Shown piece by piece: positions 5,574 through 6,840 of a stretch of DNA of 6,840 nt. The stretch is from Acidimicrobiaceae bacterium (GTDB taxonomy: Bacteria; Actinomycetota; Acidimicrobiia; Acidimicrobiales; Ilumatobacteraceae), in NCBI GenBank assembly GCA_947490975.1, contig CANLHV010000064.1:1-6840 (forward strand), written 5' to 3'. The notes beneath the pieces were generated by a model. That model was not told the DNA's origin. It did not search any database and saw only the letters and a list, made by a program, of their open reading frames with translations. Both the position numbers and the translations under genes were made by a program. The first letter of the stretch is position 1, and every line of letters starts with the position of its first letter.

Positions 5574-6839
5574 GTGTACAAAGTACGCGACCTAGTACCT
5601 GGCGATATCTCGTCGGCGGTTCGTCTGCTCGAACTTTGTCGCGGTCTACCCGACTCGAGACCAGTTGACATCGCTAAGTTTGTCGCCGACACCAGCGCTG
5701 GCTCACCTGCAATTGTTGCAGTGGCAGAAAACGAGGTCGTCGGTTTAGTTTCAAGTCGAATCAGCAACGACGATGCTTGGATCAACATCGTCGCGATTAG
5801 CCCGAAGTGGCGACATCAAGGCATCGGCTCAGCGATGCTTCAGCGTCTTGAAGAAAAACTGTTGCACGAAGGTATACGCAAAATTTCTGCGCTCTTAACA
5901 AACTTTGAGGCAGGTCAAACAGCACTCGTCAACCGCGGCTTCAGCCCGACTCACGGTCTCGTGCTTTACGAAAAATCAGAACCGATCGAACCATCTGCAA
6001 TGCGGGTTCTTGATCAGTGGGGTGGCGAACTTTGCGATGCCGCATTGTGGGACCGCGTAGCCGGCATGGAAGCTGAAAAAACTTTGATCGAAAATCGAAT
6101 CATTGCCCCGCTTGCTGACCCCGAGTTGGCGGCCAAGATTGGTGTGAGCGCACCGTCTGCAGTAATGCTCTTTGGCCCTCCCGGCACAGGCAAAACGACT
6201 TTCGCTCGTGCAATCGCCGGGCGACTTGGCTGGCCGTTTGTTGAGTTGCTGCCATCAAAACTTGATAGCGGCGAAAATTCACTTGCTGCTGAACTTCGCG
6301 ACGCGCTCACCGAACTGCTCAAACTCGAAAACATCGTTGTGTTTATTGACGAAGTTGACGAGATCGCAACGGCGCGAACCGAGAGCCCGAGCACTCGCGG
6401 TGTAGTCAACGAACTGCTCAAAATGATCCCCGCATTTCGCACTCGTGCTGGGCATCTTCTTGTCTGTGCGACAAACTTCGTCGACAACATCGACCCTGCA
6501 GTGTTGCGCCCTGGTCGGTTTGACCTCGTCATACCAATTGGCCCACCAGACGAAGACGCCCGCCACGCGCTGTGGACGAAAATTCTGGCTCGACTCGACA
6601 CGCAAGATGTGAAAATCAAAGATTTGGTCAAAGCCACTGAAGGCTTTACTCCGGGCGATATCGAATTGGCTTCGCAACGCGCGGCGAGCATTGCTTTTGA
6701 TCGGGCTCGAAAAGGCATTGAGCCAAGCCACATCACGAGCTATGACTTTGTGCAGTCGATCTCAAGAACAAATGCGTCTATTACTTCACAAATCGCCAAG
6801 CAGTTCGCTGAAGAGTCAAAGAAATTTGGGCGCGCTTAA
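5574..6839 (+). CDS. GNAT acetyltransferase-AAA ATPase fusion protein
   Basis: This complete 421-residue protein joins two enzymes. Residues 1-135 are a GNAT N-acetyltransferase domain: VRDLVPGD opening, a central strand (VAVAENEVVGLVSSR, 48-62), then VAISPKWRHQGIGSAML (73-89) with the acetyl-CoA pyrophosphate loop R80-x-x-G83-x-G85, and ALVNRGF (117-123) as the usual ending motif. Residues 155-400 are a classical AAA ATPase (Cdc48/FtsH-like): Walker A GPPGTGKT (201-208), Walker B VVFIDE (255-260), sensor 1 N301 (CATN), arginine fingers R312 and R315 (LRPGRFD), and GFTPGDIE (357-364) in the helical lid. All ATPase residues look intact. The loop between the Walker motifs, where translocases have an aromatic pore residue, reads SKLDSGENS, with leucine where the aromatic is expected. 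There is no protease or second AAA domain. GTG is the only possible early start because TAG precedes it in frame. It may acetylate or remodel a protein partner, but its function is unknown to me. Confidence 0.88.
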   Translation: MYKVRDLVPGDISSAVRLLELCRGLPDSRPVDIAKFVADTSAGSPAIVAVAENEVVGLVSSRISNDDAWINIVAISPKWRHQGIGSAMLQRLEEKLLHEGIRKISALLTNFEAGQTALVNRGFSPTHGLVLYEKSEPIEPSAMRVLDQWGGELCDAALWDRVAGMEAEKTLIENRIIAPLADPELAAKIGVSAPSAVMLFGPPGTGKTTFARAIAGRLGWPFVELLPSKLDSGENSLAAELRDALTELLKLENIVVFIDEVDEIATARTESPSTRGVVNELLKMIPAFRTRAGHLLVCATNFVDNIDPAVLRPGRFDLVIPIGPPDEDARHALWTKILARLDTQDVKIKDLVKATEGFTPGDIELASQRAASIAFDRARKGIEPSHITSYDFVQSISRTNASITSQIAKQFAEESKKFGRA

Positions 6840-6840
6840 A

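Noticed and set aside
6014..6736. A 240-codon open frame antisense to the fusion gene.
   Set aside because: Its wobble positions face the wobble positions of the fusion gene, the arrangement in which long shadow frames are common. The product is serine/alanine/arginine-rich with no recognisable domain, and the sense frame has full GNAT and AAA motifs.

Overview
This window holds five protein-coding genes and almost no spare DNA. It has moderate GC (roughly 50% by eye). Three features together suggest an actinobacterium: start codons without Shine-Dalgarno sequences, TANNNT boxes placed exactly for leaderless transcription, and a GNAT-AAA fusion of a kind I associate with Actinomycetota. An aquatic Acidimicrobiia-type genome would fit, but that placement is inference. 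No mobile element, tRNA, rRNA, CRISPR array or prophage gene was seen.

Layout from left to right: (1) the 3' part of a gamma-glutamyltransferase-family Ntn hydrolase on +, cut by the left edge; (2) a LysR-type regulator on -, convergent with it, carrying both peroxide-sensing cysteines of OxyR; (3) katG on +, divergent from oxyR across 70 bp, encoding a full-length catalase-peroxidase with an intact Met-Tyr-Trp adduct triad; (4) a Kv-beta-like aldo/keto reductase on -, convergent with katG and separated by a 28 bp gap that holds a hairpin terminator; (5) a complete 421-residue protein on +, divergent from the reductase, that joins an N-terminal GNAT acetyltransferase domain to a classical AAA ATPase domain and ends one base before the window does.

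The oxyR-katG pair is a self-contained peroxide-response unit. H2O2 would oxidise OxyR (C203-C212), and OxyR would then control katG from the shared intergenic region. That region has a near-consensus katG promoter (TTGGCA-N17-TATGAT) overlapping a LysR-type dyad and the oxyR start. The reductase may deal with carbonyl products of oxidative damage, but nothing in the sequence ties its regulation to OxyR. No two neighbouring genes share a strand, so each is probably transcribed alone.

Two things merit a second look. The first is the GNAT-AAA fusion, whose pore loop seems to lack the usual aromatic residue. The second is that three genes (oxyR, the reductase and the fusion) have a TANNNT box exactly 12 to 7 bases before a start codon that an in-frame stop forces.
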